Origin: CAUPWF01 sp964369755
GTDB lineage: Bacteria > Bacillota > Clostridia > Lachnospirales > Lachnospiraceae
Reading direction: 5' to 3'
Assembly (NCBI GenBank): GCA_964369755.1
Contig: CAYJFY010000007.1
Coordinates: forward strand, 15,685 to 79,684
DNA length: 64,000 nt
This document shows positions 25,777 to 34,484 of the stretch, in pieces (the first letter of the stretch is position 1; every line of letters begins with the position of its first letter). The translations under genes and the position numbers were made by a program. A model generated the notes under the pieces. That model did not search any database and had not been told where the DNA came from. It saw only the letters and a program-made list of their open reading frames with translations.

Positions 25777-27207
25777 CTATACTGCCTTTCGCGCTCTCCC
25801 AAACTCGATTGCACTTTCTTTATTTTCTCGAACCACATGATACAAATCATTTTCCATAGCCATGACTTCTTTGATTTCAAAAGGTTTGAATAATGGTCTC
25901 TTCATCACCTGTTTGATCCAAACAACTGCGAACACGCCGATGACTATAAATACAATTGCACATAGTTGATAGATTTCCATCCTTACCTCTGGATTGCCAT
26001 CGATGTTTATAATCATAAATATATTCCCTACAATCCCAAGAATTGGAAGTATCGGACCTAATGGTACTTTGAATGTTCTTGCTACCTTCGGTAGTTTTCT
26101 TCTCAGTATTAGTACATTTAAATTTGCAATTACATAGGCAACCATCCAGAATACACAGCCGATCAAGATAAAGAAAGACAATTGGTCTGTTGTAGATAGT
26201 CCCGTTGCATTGATGAGAATCATCAAACCACTAATCAACACAATTCCTGCATATGGAGCACCTTTTTTATTTGTTTTCAAAAAGATTTTTGGCAAGAGAT
26301 TAATCTTCGCCATCCCTGCACAGATATATGATAATCCACTAATGGATGAATTCACGGTACTGATAACTGCTAGAATAGACACGATTGCCATAACGATCAT
26401 TCCCGCCTCCCCTAGCATGGCTGTCCCATAGTATAGATGAGGTGCTGTACTTTCTCCGAGCTTGGCCCAAGGAGTATAGTTGTGCATTCCAAATATAACA
26501 ACTGCATCCATAATAACAATTAATACAATACTGATAATCATACCAAGTGGTACATTTTTCCTCGGCTTATCTACATCCTTTGCAATTGGTATTACATATT
26601 CGCATCCTAAAAACAAGAAGAACGCCAGACCAACCATTGAAAACATTTCTCCTGGATCATTCGAAAGTGCATATGGTTGCGAAATCACTTCTCCTGTACC
26701 CATACCAAAAATTCCAATAATTCCCATTCCCAACATCAGTACAATCAAGCTGTAGGCAACCACACTTTGTACTTTTGCAAACATATCCACTCCACTTAGG
26801 TTTGCTATCATCAGCACAACTAATAATGCAATACAATAGATACTTGGGTTGATATCATATGGTAGTAGCTCATTCAACACATTCCCAAGCATTGCTGTTT
26901 CTACACTTCCGCAGATAACATTACAGACCAAATATCCACCTACCATAGAAACAATTGCTAAAAATGGTCCTAAACATGCCAAAGTATATTGCGCCAATCC
27001 ACCTGTCAGATTCGGCAAAACTGCATTCAACTCACTCAATGATAATGCTGTTAGAATATTGATTCCTGCTGCCAATATCATCGGCACAATAAACGCGGTT
27101 CCCAAAACACTAGATCCCAATCCAAGTGACATCAAGCAACTGGTAGCAAGAATCAGCCCCACTCCAGTGGCTACCACACTCGGCAACCCTAATTTCTTCG
27201 TCTTCAT
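25777..27207 (-). CDS. APC-superfamily amino acid permease
   Basis: About twelve membrane segments in 476 residues, starting KLGLPSVVATGVGLILATSCL, with the APC-type motif near the N terminus and a hydrophilic C-terminal tail. It should import an amino acid or amine. The GTG at 27222 lies inside the GGGAGGA ribosome binding site, so the ATG at 27207 is the start. It is the last gene of the catabolic operon that includes a PII protein and a flavin-dependent dehydrogenase, and so probably brings in their substrate. Confidence 0.9.
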   Translation of the reverse strand: MKTKKLGLPSVVATGVGLILATSCLMSLGLGSSVLGTAFIVPMILAAGINILTALSLSELNAVLPNLTGGLAQYTLACLGPFLAIVSMVGGYLVCNVICGSVETAMLGNVLNELLPYDINPSIYCIALLVVLMIANLSGVDMFAKVQSVVAYSLIVLMLGMGIIGIFGMGTGEVISQPYALSNDPGEMFSMVGLAFFLFLGCEYVIPIAKDVDKPRKNVPLGMIISIVLIVIMDAVVIFGMHNYTPWAKLGESTAPHLYYGTAMLGEAGMIVMAIVSILAVISTVNSSISGLSYICAGMAKINLLPKIFLKTNKKGAPYAGIVLISGLMILINATGLSTTDQLSFFILIGCVFWMVAYVIANLNVLILRRKLPKVARTFKVPLGPILPILGIVGNIFMIINIDGNPEVRMEIYQLCAIVFIVIGVFAVVWIKQVMKRPLFKPFEIKEVMAMENDLYHVVRENKESAIEFGRARKAV

Positions 27208-27241
27208 ATATCTTCCTCCCACAATTCTCGCATACGACTAG

Positions 27242-27589
27242 TTACTTCAAGGCTTCCACTCCCTCTTCTCCTGTACGGACACGGATGATATTACTAATCG
27301 GAGAGACAAATATCTTCCCATCTCCGATATGCCCTGTGTATAACTCTTTCTTGATCAACTCTATCACTTTATCCAAACTATCATCTTCTACCACCATCAT
27401 AATCATTTGTTTTGGCAACAGTGACATCTCTTGTTTTTGCTCCACTTCGTATTCAAATGTTCCGTTTTGTACTCCACAACCGATTACCTGTGACACTGTA
27501 ATTCCTGTAACATCCGCCTTACCTAATGCGCTCTGCAAATCCCCTAATTTACTCATCGATGTAATAACTTCTACTCTTGAATATCCCAT
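27242..27589 (-). CDS. PII-family signal transduction protein
   Basis: 115 residues with the PII C-terminal signature TGHIGDGKIFVSP and the RTGEEG motif; the N-terminal strand is VEVITSMSKLGDLQSALGKADVTGITVSQVIGCG. The T-loop is short and ends NGTFEYEVEQKQEMSLLPKQ, without the usual uridylylated Tyr context. PII proteins sense ATP/ADP and 2-oxoglutarate and control transporters. Its place just before the permease gene, in an amine/imino-acid catabolic operon rather than with amtB or glnA, suggests that it gates this permease or dehydrogenase. Confidence 0.9.
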   Translation of the reverse strand: MGYSRVEVITSMSKLGDLQSALGKADVTGITVSQVIGCGVQNGTFEYEVEQKQEMSLLPKQMIMMVVEDDSLDKVIELIKKELYTGHIGDGKIFVSPISNIIRVRTGEEGVEALK

Positions 27590-27610
27590 AATCTTCTCCT
27601 TTTCCTCTAC

Positions 27611-28738
27611 TTAAATTTTTGCACGAAATCTATCATATCTCAATGAAGTGATGTCCACATCCGTCTTATCCTCTACAATCAATTTCGCTAATTGATGTCC
27701 CACTGCTGGTGCAATCCCAAATCCATGCCCTGAGAACCCACATGCCAGAATCAAGCCATCCACCTCATCTACCTTACCTAAAAGTGGGACGTGATCCACG
27801 CAATCGTCCATGAATCCTGCCCATGTCCGAACAACCTTTGTATCCTTTAGCATTGGAAAATACTTCATCACCCCACGGCATACACAAGCTGCTGTTAAAC
27901 TATTGTTGGCTGGTGTTCCATCATCCTTTGTAAATCCTTCAAATCCAGATGACCCACCAAATACAAACGCCCCTTGTTTCGTCTGATGTCCATAAAAATC
28001 TGCATCCGCAGTTCCCAACATCTGATCAAACATATATGGTTCCGCCTCTGTCACCATTGCTTCTAATGTCACTCGTTTCACTGGAATATCGATTCCAATG
28101 GTCTCCGCAATCTCTCTACTATCATAACCAGCTGCCAAGACAATGGTATCTCCCTCGTATGTACCACTTTCTGTAATAACTTGACGAAGCCTTCCTCTCA
28201 CCTTACGAAGTTCTACCACCTTCTGCCCTGTGACAAATTGTACCCCCATTCTCCTCGCCATCTTATAATATCCAAGTGTTGTAGTGAGTGGATTGGCATG
28301 CCCGTCTGTAGGACACCAACTTGCACCGATTACTTCATCCGTCAAGTAAGGATTGATTGCTCGAACCTCCTCCCCATCTATCATACGCACATCTAAACCA
28401 CAAGCCACAGCGCGCTCTGTCAGTCCCTTGAGAATCTCAATGTGTTTCTCCGTCTTCCCTAATCGCAAATTCCCATCTTGATGGTACTCACAATCCACCT
28501 CTAACTCTTCCGATAAGGTAGGCCATAGATTCTTGATTCCATACATCACCAGCGGTAATTCTCGTGGATCACGACCAGATTGTCGCACACCTCCTCCATT
28601 GCGACTCGATCCACCATGACCGATATTGTCGCTGCCCTCTAGCACAATTACTTCTTTGCCACGTTTGGCTAAGTAATAAGCAATGGCACACCCAATAATT
28701 CCTCCGCCAATTACTACAACTTCTGCTTGACTACTCAT
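27611..28738 (-). CDS. FAD-dependent oxidoreductase (DAO family; HcnC/hydroxyproline-dehydrogenase beta-like)
   Basis: 375-residue flavoprotein with an N-terminal VVVIGGGIIGCAIAYYLAKRGKEVIVLE dinucleotide fold (GxGxxG) and a C-terminal LILACGFSGHGFGIAPAVGHQLA motif of the D-amino-acid oxidase/sarcosine oxidase family. In bacteria such a subunit pairs with HcnA- and HcnB-like proteins to oxidise the C-N bond of glycine, opines, sarcosine or D-hydroxyproline. All partner subunits are encoded directly upstream. It is probably the catalytic subunit; the substrate is not identified. Confidence 0.88.
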   Translation of the reverse strand: MSSQAEVVVIGGGIIGCAIAYYLAKRGKEVIVLEGSDNIGHGGSSRNGGGVRQSGRDPRELPLVMYGIKNLWPTLSEELEVDCEYHQDGNLRLGKTEKHIEILKGLTERAVACGLDVRMIDGEEVRAINPYLTDEVIGASWCPTDGHANPLTTTLGYYKMARRMGVQFVTGQKVVELRKVRGRLRQVITESGTYEGDTIVLAAGYDSREIAETIGIDIPVKRVTLEAMVTEAEPYMFDQMLGTADADFYGHQTKQGAFVFGGSSGFEGFTKDDGTPANNSLTAACVCRGVMKYFPMLKDTKVVRTWAGFMDDCVDHVPLLGKVDEVDGLILACGFSGHGFGIAPAVGHQLAKLIVEDKTDVDITSLRYDRFRAKI

Positions 28739-28742
28739 ATGC

Positions 28743-29063
28743 CTATACCTCCTCGTTTCCTAATATCCTCATTTCAATCGGTCTCATTGGAGCTCTCGAT
28801 GTCGCTGGTTCTACCACCTCAGGTGCAACCCCAAGTTCTCTGGTAAGAATCTGCTTCACAAGTTTTGCACATGTCTGCCCTTGACATAAACCCATTCCCG
28901 AACGCAGATATCTACGTATTTCTGTAATGGTCCACATTCCATCATGGATTGCCTGACGTATCTCTCCCTTTGTAATCTCTTCACATCTGCAGATTACCAT
29001 ACCATCGTCGCTGGCTGGAAGATATGGTCCTATATCTCTCAATCTATCATTCACACTATTCAT
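28743..29063 (-). CDS. BFD-like [2Fe-2S]-binding protein
   Basis: A 106-residue protein with the BFD-like Cys pattern CRCEEITKGEI ... GLCQGQTC, which holds a [2Fe-2S] cluster. In related dehydrogenases this domain is fused to the HcnB-like subunit; here it is a separate gene between the HcnB- and HcnC-like genes. AAGGA precedes the ATG at 29063, which is preferred to an in-frame ATG at 29081. It should pass electrons between the flavin subunits. Confidence 0.85.
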   Translation of the reverse strand: MNSVNDRLRDIGPYLPASDDGMVICRCEEITKGEIRQAIHDGMWTITEIRRYLRSGMGLCQGQTCAKLVKQILTRELGVAPEVVEPATSRAPMRPIEMRILGNEEV

Positions 29064-29106
29064 ATGTAGTTCCTTTCTCATCTATATTTAAATTCCAACC
29101 AAACTT

Positions 29107-30687
29107 CTAGGCACGTTTTTGATAAAACCTAGCCTTCATCGCATATTCTGACGGTACCTTCATCGTAAGTAAGTTGGTCTTATCCAATGCCTTCGCCGTT
29201 CTCATCTCCAAGATTTCCGCCTCACAGATTACTGCTCCACTTCGATCTAGCGCAACCCCTTTATCACCAACAGTCGGCAATGGTAGAAATTCATATGGCA
29301 ACATCACGGATGCATAGGATTCTTCATATTCTTCATCTACTAGAAAAATCGCCTGACCAGAACACATCGCTACACACATTCCACAACCACTGCACCGCTT
29401 TTCTTTATCAATCGCTGGAAGAGATGTAATCTTCTCTCCGATTTTAATGCATTCCTTAGTGCAAACATCTTGGCATGGATTGCATGGAATATTTTGCGTG
29501 CATTCAATGACTGGATGTAACCCATTCCCCCTTGTAACTCCTGGAAATCTCTGAATTTCGTCTTCCGAAACATATCCCTTTCTCAAAAGATTGGTTGATA
29601 TCTCAATCCCTTCTTCTGTTAACTCATTATTTTTCCCACGATTCTCCGGTGCAAACATCCCTTGGCGAAGACTCGACAATGCCTTCTCAAGTTCTATCAT
29701 TTTCTCATCTACTTCATCCTTGGTCGCATATCCTAGATACTTGGCTGCTACAATCCCAGCAATGCGTCCCTCTATCATAGCAGAACTCGCCTCCTCGATT
29801 CCAGACACATCTCCTGCAACGAAAATTCCAGGAATGGTCGTTTCCCCAAACTCTGTACAAATCGGGACCTGACCTCCACGCTTCGGATTGTCTTCCATCT
29901 CACATCCTGCCATCTTGAGCAATTGAGACATTGGCGACAGTCCTACCGCCACACAGATTGTATCTACTTCAAATGTTTTCTCCGTTCCTTCTATAAATTG
30001 AAACTTGTCATCTACTTCTGCAATAGTTACTCCCGTAATACAATCTTCACCATGGGCCTTTTTAATCGTATGGGATAAATAAAATGGAACCCCTGTTCTC
30101 GCCACCTTCGCTGCATGAACTCCATATCCACCAACCTTCGGCGCTGCATCAACCACTGCTACCACTTCACATCCACATTGTGCCAACTGAAAACTTACCA
30201 CAAGTCCAACATTCCCTGATCCTAACATCAAGACTTTATTCCCTGGTTTTACACCATGTAAGTTCATCATTGTTTGCGCTGCTCCGGCACCGATAACCCC
30301 TGGCAATGTCCAACCTTCAAAGGTCACCATATTCTCAGAAGCACCTGTCGCAACAAGAATCGAATCTCCTTTGTAGTGGGTAATCTGTTCCCCTGTTCTA
30401 ACTGTAATCTCTTTATCCCGATATAGACCTACAACCGTTGCCTCTAAAACCACCTCAACCCCCGCCTCTTTGGCTTGTTCTAGTAGTTCCTCACCAATTT
30501 TAATTCCACGAATTTTCGCCTTATGTTCTTTGGACCCAAAAAACTTATGTATTTGTTTAAATAACTGCCCTCCAGGTTTTTGATTTTCATCGAAAATCAC
30601 TACCTGCATCCCCTTTTTCGCTGCTTCTATCCCTGCCGATAGCCCCGACGGTCCAGCACCAACAATAATTAAATCATATCTCTTCAT
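29107..30687 (-). CDS. HcnB-like NAD(P)/FAD-dependent oxidoreductase with C-terminal ferredoxin domain
   Basis: 526 residues. FAD-binding motif YDLIIVGAGPSGLSAGIEAAKKG at the N terminus, an internal NAD-type fold (NKVLMLGSGNVGLVVSFQLA), and ATG and GDV motifs of the pyridine nucleotide-disulphide class (FVAGDVSGIEEA). A Cys-rich tail begins near residue 410 with CTQNIPCNPCQDVC and CSGCGMCVAMC, giving room for two [4Fe-4S] clusters. HcnB/OoxA subunits usually have a BFD-type domain at this place; here ferredoxin clusters replace it, which may suit electron delivery to a ferredoxin in an anaerobe. Confidence 0.87.
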   Translation of the reverse strand: MKRYDLIIVGAGPSGLSAGIEAAKKGMQVVIFDENQKPGGQLFKQIHKFFGSKEHKAKIRGIKIGEELLEQAKEAGVEVVLEATVVGLYRDKEITVRTGEQITHYKGDSILVATGASENMVTFEGWTLPGVIGAGAAQTMMNLHGVKPGNKVLMLGSGNVGLVVSFQLAQCGCEVVAVVDAAPKVGGYGVHAAKVARTGVPFYLSHTIKKAHGEDCITGVTIAEVDDKFQFIEGTEKTFEVDTICVAVGLSPMSQLLKMAGCEMEDNPKRGGQVPICTEFGETTIPGIFVAGDVSGIEEASSAMIEGRIAGIVAAKYLGYATKDEVDEKMIELEKALSSLRQGMFAPENRGKNNELTEEGIEISTNLLRKGYVSEDEIQRFPGVTRGNGLHPVIECTQNIPCNPCQDVCTKECIKIGEKITSLPAIDKEKRCSGCGMCVAMCSGQAIFLVDEEYEESYASVMLPYEFLPLPTVGDKGVALDRSGAVICEAEILEMRTAKALDKTNLLTMKVPSEYAMKARFYQKRA

Positions 30688-30690
30688 ATC

Positions 30691-31017
30691 TTAGCCTTTC
30701 CTTTCCTGCGGTTTGTCGGATACACCGTATTGTGTCTGCACTTTCATTCCTTCTGCAAGGGGAGTGACACAAGTCCTAATATTTGGTTTCCCATCTACAA
30801 TCATGACACAGTCCGTACATCTACCAATGGCACAGAAAATTCCACGTGGCGAACCTTTCTGTGTATGCCTATGCACCATCAATCCCTCTGCTCTAAGTGC
30901 TGCCGCTATGGGTTCATCTTCATAGCCTTTCATCAATTCACCATTATAATAAAATGTTACTAATCTACTCTTTTCTTGCACACCTAGAATCGGGTGCTCC
31001 TCTATTCTCTGAGACAT
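30691..31017 (-). CDS. HcnA-like [2Fe-2S] ferredoxin subunit
   Basis: 108 residues with the plant-type [2Fe-2S] motif of small dehydrogenase subunits: GIFCAIGRCTDCVMIVDGKPNIRTC. VTFYYNGELMKGYEDEPIAAAL is the typical N-terminal beta-grasp. This is the gamma/A subunit of HcnABC-like amine dehydrogenases. A GTG precedes it by one codon, but GGAG is placed for the ATG at 31017. Four bases separate it from the HcnB-like gene. Confidence 0.88.
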   Translation of the reverse strand: MSQRIEEHPILGVQEKSRLVTFYYNGELMKGYEDEPIAAALRAEGLMVHRHTQKGSPRGIFCAIGRCTDCVMIVDGKPNIRTCVTPLAEGMKVQTQYGVSDKPQERKG

Positions 31018-31031
31018 CACTCTTACTCCTC

Positions 31032-31430
31032 CTACACTGATTCTGCAATCACAGCAGTCAAATCTAATTCTACCAATTGAGTCGGTCGATTCAATGCTGG
31101 TGTTCCCACCATGGTGAATAATGGTCTGATATCATGGAAGAACTCACTAAACGCCTGTGCAACTTCCTTTGCATATGACATGTCTGTAATAAATCCATTG
31201 ACCTTCACAACATCCTTTACTGATGCTCCTGCTTCTTCCAATAATCCCACATGTTTTCCAAATATATACTTTGCCTGCTCATACGCTGTTTCTCCATACA
31301 CAGAGCCATCTGGCTGTACTGCAGTAGTTCCACCAATCATGACAAAAGGCCCAACCTTCACCATTCTTGAATATCCAGTAATCTCCTCCAATGGTGCTCC
31401 CGAAGAATAATTTGTTCTTGTTAAATCCAT
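31032..31430 (-). CDS. RidA-family enamine/imine deaminase
   Basis: 132 residues of the RidA/YjgF/UK114 family, with GPFVMIGGTTAVQPDG near the start and RPLFTMVGTPALNRPTQLVELD near the end (the Arg that binds carboxylate). Rid proteins speed hydrolysis of reactive enamines/imines to ketones and ammonia. This fits the imine expected as product of the flavin amine dehydrogenase in the same operon. GGAGGG precedes the ATG at 31430; an upstream GTG is less likely. Confidence 0.9.
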   Translation of the reverse strand: MDLTRTNYSSGAPLEEITGYSRMVKVGPFVMIGGTTAVQPDGSVYGETAYEQAKYIFGKHVGLLEEAGASVKDVVKVNGFITDMSYAKEVAQAFSEFFHDIRPLFTMVGTPALNRPTQLVELDLTAVIAESV

Positions 31431-31443
31431 CTTCCTCACCCTC

Positions 31444-32586
31444 CTATGCCAATGCCGGTTCAGACCAAAGATTTAATTTTGTTCCAATCCCTTTTTCCAA
31501 AGCATTTCTATATACAATTGTTCCCCAAGCCACATCTTCTACTGGCATTCCGCCCACAGAGAATATAACGATTTCATCAGGGTCTCTGTGTACTGGTATC
31601 TTACCTACAATCACATCTCCCAAGTCATCAATCTGTTCCTTCTTCATCTTGCCATCGTGGATCAAATCCATACAATTCACTGCAGGTATTGGGATGATTT
31701 CATAAGATGGATATGGACATTCCTCGGCCCAAGCCTCATACAACATAATGTTATCCGCTACATTTCTTGCACGATTGACTACAAAATCCTCATCAAATCT
31801 GGCAGAAGCTGGACAACTGAACATCGCTCCTTTTTTAATCCATTCCTCTTTCACATATGGATATTGGCTTGGATCACCCGTTGGAGACGAAGTTGCAATA
31901 CTGATAATATCTGAATCTCTCACCGCTTCTTCAATCGTCTCCACTGCATACACTTCCCTCACTGTTGGATATTCTTCTTTCACATATTCAATGAAATTCA
32001 ATGTAGATTCTGATGTCATACTACTTCCGTTTACCTTCACAACTTCAATTCCTGGTCGCACTGCCATTGCTGCTGCAAATGCCGTCTTATTCATAACCCC
32101 AGGTCCGATAATTCCTACAATCTTAGAATCTTTTTTAGAAAAATATCTGAAGCCCACTCCTGGAATTGCTCCTGTACGGTATGCACTTAAGATATTTGCT
32201 GACATATGTGCAAGTGGAGCACCCGTATCCTTATCATTGAGTGTAAGCATCAGGATTGACCTCGGCAAACCTTTCTGCTTATTCTCTACATTAGATCCAT
32301 ACCACTTCATACCTGCCATATCGAACTCCCCTCCTAGGTAGGCAGGCATCGCCATAAACCTTCTATCTGGTCCATCCGTCGGCATATTTGGAAATTCGGA
32401 ATATGCTGGAAATGTCATCATCACTCCATGTGAATTTCCATTATCTCCACCCATTCTATAATCACCGATCTTCATCAATCGGAACATCTCCTCCATGGCA
32501 TCCACACATCCTGCCATATCCTTCACTCCAGCTTGAATCATGTCCTCTTCACTCAAATACAAAAAATCTAATTTTGGATACTTCAT
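31444..32586 (-). CDS. Ornithine cyclodeaminase / mu-crystallin family protein ('tyramine oxidase subunit B'-like)
   Basis: 380 residues with the OCD/mu-crystallin fold. MPAYLGGEFDMAGMKWYGSN near residue 85 and a Rossmann segment KIVGIIGPGVMNKTAFAAAMAV near 165 bind NAD(P). Family members include ornithine cyclodeaminase, alanine dehydrogenase and ketimine reductases. I recall this subgroup carried in databases as 'tyramine oxidase subunit B', but that name has little support. First gene of the catabolic operon; GGAGG RBS. A ketimine reductase or cyclodeaminase role would match the neighbouring imine chemistry. Confidence 0.8.
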   Translation of the reverse strand: MKYPKLDFLYLSEEDMIQAGVKDMAGCVDAMEEMFRLMKIGDYRMGGDNGNSHGVMMTFPAYSEFPNMPTDGPDRRFMAMPAYLGGEFDMAGMKWYGSNVENKQKGLPRSILMLTLNDKDTGAPLAHMSANILSAYRTGAIPGVGFRYFSKKDSKIVGIIGPGVMNKTAFAAAMAVRPGIEVVKVNGSSMTSESTLNFIEYVKEEYPTVREVYAVETIEEAVRDSDIISIATSSPTGDPSQYPYVKEEWIKKGAMFSCPASARFDEDFVVNRARNVADNIMLYEAWAEECPYPSYEIIPIPAVNCMDLIHDGKMKKEQIDDLGDVIVGKIPVHRDPDEIVIFSVGGMPVEDVAWGTIVYRNALEKGIGTKLNLWSEPALA

Positions 32587-32613
32587 AATTTTTTACCTCC
32601 TGAAAATAAAATG

Positions 32614-32646
32614 AGGCGCCGAAACCATCTCTGATTTCGACGCCTT
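32614..32646 (-). terminator. Hairpin between the araC-type gene and the OCD operon
   Basis: AGGCGtCGAAA and TTTCGgCGCCT (minus strand, one mismatch, 11-nt loop) followed by CATTTTATTTT. It separates the regulator transcript from the catabolic operon, implying a separate promoter or attenuation. Confidence 0.65.
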
Positions 32647-32667
32647 TGTCTTGAATTTATAGGCTTA

Positions 32668-33525
32668 TTATAGTGAGGTATTCTCTATGTTTCTTGTAAA
32701 AATCGGAACATCTATAACTTTTCTGAAATATTTATCACTATTCACTATTTTTTTGTACTCTTTTGGTGTTTTATCGGTAAATTGTCTAAACTCTTTATTT
32801 AGTTGAGATTGATCATAATATCCAAATATCGTAGCCACATCTACAAATTTCGCATTTGGGTTCTTATTCATATACTCTAGCACATTCTGAAAACGCACCA
32901 TCTTGCAATACGTCTTCGGTGGGCACCCTACCTCTTGTTCAAATAATTTATTGATATATCGTGCAGTATACCCCACCTGTACCTCTAACTCACCTACTCG
33001 AATAAGACCTTTTGATTCATGAATTAATGCCTTGCAACGTTTTACAATCTCATACTTAGATAAATCGCCAGCCTTTCTTCTATAATATAGATAATAGATA
33101 CGAAGAAATTCCTCAATCTGCTCTTCAAATATCTCCTTCTCTTCTAGAGAGCGAAATACCTCTTTCTCTTCCATCAACTGATTTAACTCCACTTTGCTAT
33201 CAGCAATTTCCTTATTCGAAGAGATAAAGAAATTCGGCCAATAGCCACTCTTAAGCCTTACCCCAAAGTATGTATTTGTATGCCATACATAGTGACTATA
33301 GTGGTCAACCGTCGCTCCAAGCACATAGGCCCGCATCCTAGTCGAACCATATTCAAAGATAATATCAATACTCCCATTCGGCACCATAACAACCTCACGT
33401 TCCACCGAAGGGGTGATTGAATAAAAATGGGAAATCCCATTTTTTTCATATATATGTTGATAGAATTCACTATTCTCCATAACCAAAAATGGCTGGATTG
33501 TTTTTAGTCCTATATCCTTCTTCAT
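32668..33525 (-). CDS. AraC-family transcriptional regulator
   Basis: 285 residues. The C-terminal ~100 residues form the double helix-turn-helix of the AraC family (VGELEVQVGYTARYINKLFEQEVG, then DVATIFGYYDQSQLNKEFRQFTDKTPKEYKK). The N-terminal part is a ligand-type domain beginning MENSEFYQHIYEKNGISHFY, with the pattern of the DUF6597-type AraC sensors. Placed directly upstream of the OCD/RidA/dehydrogenase operon on the same strand, it is the best candidate for its substrate-responsive activator. Confidence 0.9.
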   Translation of the reverse strand: MKKDIGLKTIQPFLVMENSEFYQHIYEKNGISHFYSITPSVEREVVMVPNGSIDIIFEYGSTRMRAYVLGATVDHYSHYVWHTNTYFGVRLKSGYWPNFFISSNKEIADSKVELNQLMEEKEVFRSLEEKEIFEEQIEEFLRIYYLYYRRKAGDLSKYEIVKRCKALIHESKGLIRVGELEVQVGYTARYINKLFEQEVGCPPKTYCKMVRFQNVLEYMNKNPNAKFVDVATIFGYYDQSQLNKEFRQFTDKTPKEYKKIVNSDKYFRKVIDVPIFTRNIENTSL

Positions 33526-33594
33526 ATAAAATCAACCGCTTTCTTGATAAGTTCAATCATACTTTTCATGTGCACATTATAGCTGTTTTACTTT

Positions 33595-34212
33595 TTACTC
33601 TAAAATGATATTTGAGTTCGCATTAATTATATGTTTATATCTAGATAATTGATGTTTTTCTCCCTGAACAAGTTCATGAAACAACTTTTCACCTCTATGT
33701 CTTCTTAGGATTACATCCACCTTATGTGCTTGTTCTTCATTTAACTCATTTCCCTTTAACAATGTTTTAGGTCGTCCTCCAACCGCATACCCCAACGTAC
33801 ATATACCATTTGCTGTTGCGAATATACATTCAATTTTATTTTTTCGGTAATTGTATTGTACATATAATTCTCCTTCAAAAAGAGAAAATAGTTCATTTAA
33901 CACCTGTATTTTTTGCCTTACAGATCCTTTCACATCTTTTTCACTTTGATTGTTTTTTTGAAAATTAAAATCTTCTAACCTCAATTGGCCCGCTAGACAC
34001 CTATTAAAAAAATCAATAGGTGATAGAATTGAATTTATTCCTAATAAATGTTTATAATTGCCTGCCTCCCCCTTGATAATATAATATCCTTTATCAGCAA
34101 AAGCTTCTGAGCAAATCAAATATTCATAGTTCATAAATACTTCTTTGTATTTTATTGCTCCTTCATTAGCAATTCTTCTTACTCGTTCTTTAAAACTAAT
34201 ATCAGTAACCAT
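33595..34212 (-). CDS. PBECR4-type protein, putative RNase-like toxin domain
   Basis: 205 residues, cytosolic. The segment EYLICSEAFADKGYYIIKGEAGNY, KHLLGINSILSPIDFFNRC and LRLEDFNF resembles the PBECR4 domain (phage-Barnase-EndoU-colicin-RelE-like nuclease family 4), best known from phage and mobile-element proteins. Residues 100-205 carry a YVQYNYRKNKIECIFATANGICTLGY strand-rich region and a basic C terminus. Identification rests on motif memory and is tentative. It lies immediately downstream of the Wadjet genes and has its own promoter with a 150-nt leader. Confidence 0.5.
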   Translation of the reverse strand: MVTDISFKERVRRIANEGAIKYKEVFMNYEYLICSEAFADKGYYIIKGEAGNYKHLLGINSILSPIDFFNRCLAGQLRLEDFNFQKNNQSEKDVKGSVRQKIQVLNELFSLFEGELYVQYNYRKNKIECIFATANGICTLGYAVGGRPKTLLKGNELNEEQAHKVDVILRRHRGEKLFHELVQGEKHQLSRYKHIINANSNIILE

Positions 34213-34231
34213 AGTTTTCTCCTATTAACAA

Positions 34232-34263
34232 AGTAAGAGAATGATATAAATCATTCTCTTACT
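34232..34263 (-). promoter_or_regulatory. Leader hairpin before the PBECR4-like gene
   Basis: AGTAAGAGAATGAT and its exact complement pair around a 4-nt loop, 20 nt before the RBS. On the minus strand TTTGTT follows, so it may act as a weak terminator or as an attenuator that controls the gene. Confidence 0.5.
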
Positions 34264-34366
34264 AATTTTTAGTAGTTTATTCTACAATCGAATGTGTTTT
34301 AGATCTCCATCCCGATCAATCAATAAGGTTTATCGTCTCTTATCCGACTCTTCTATTCCTATAATA

Positions 34367-34395
34367 AGAATAGCAAAACTTGTGAGAATTGTCAA
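34367..34395 (-). promoter_or_regulatory. Promoter of the PBECR4-like gene
   Basis: TTGACA (34390-34395) and TATTCT (34367-34372) with a 17-bp spacer on the minus strand, about 150 bp before the start codon. The consensus -35 element lies inside the inverted repeat GAGAAT/ATTCTC. Confidence 0.55.
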
Positions 34396-34484
34396 GATTC
34401 TCAGTTCTATTATATGATGCACCTATCAAATTATTCATTTTCATTGCAACAACAAAATATAATATACACTATTCCACAATCAGT

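Noticed and set aside
25692..25880. 62-codon minus-strand ORF at the end of the permease
   Set aside because: Out of frame with the permease, overlapping its C terminus; no RBS and no family pattern.
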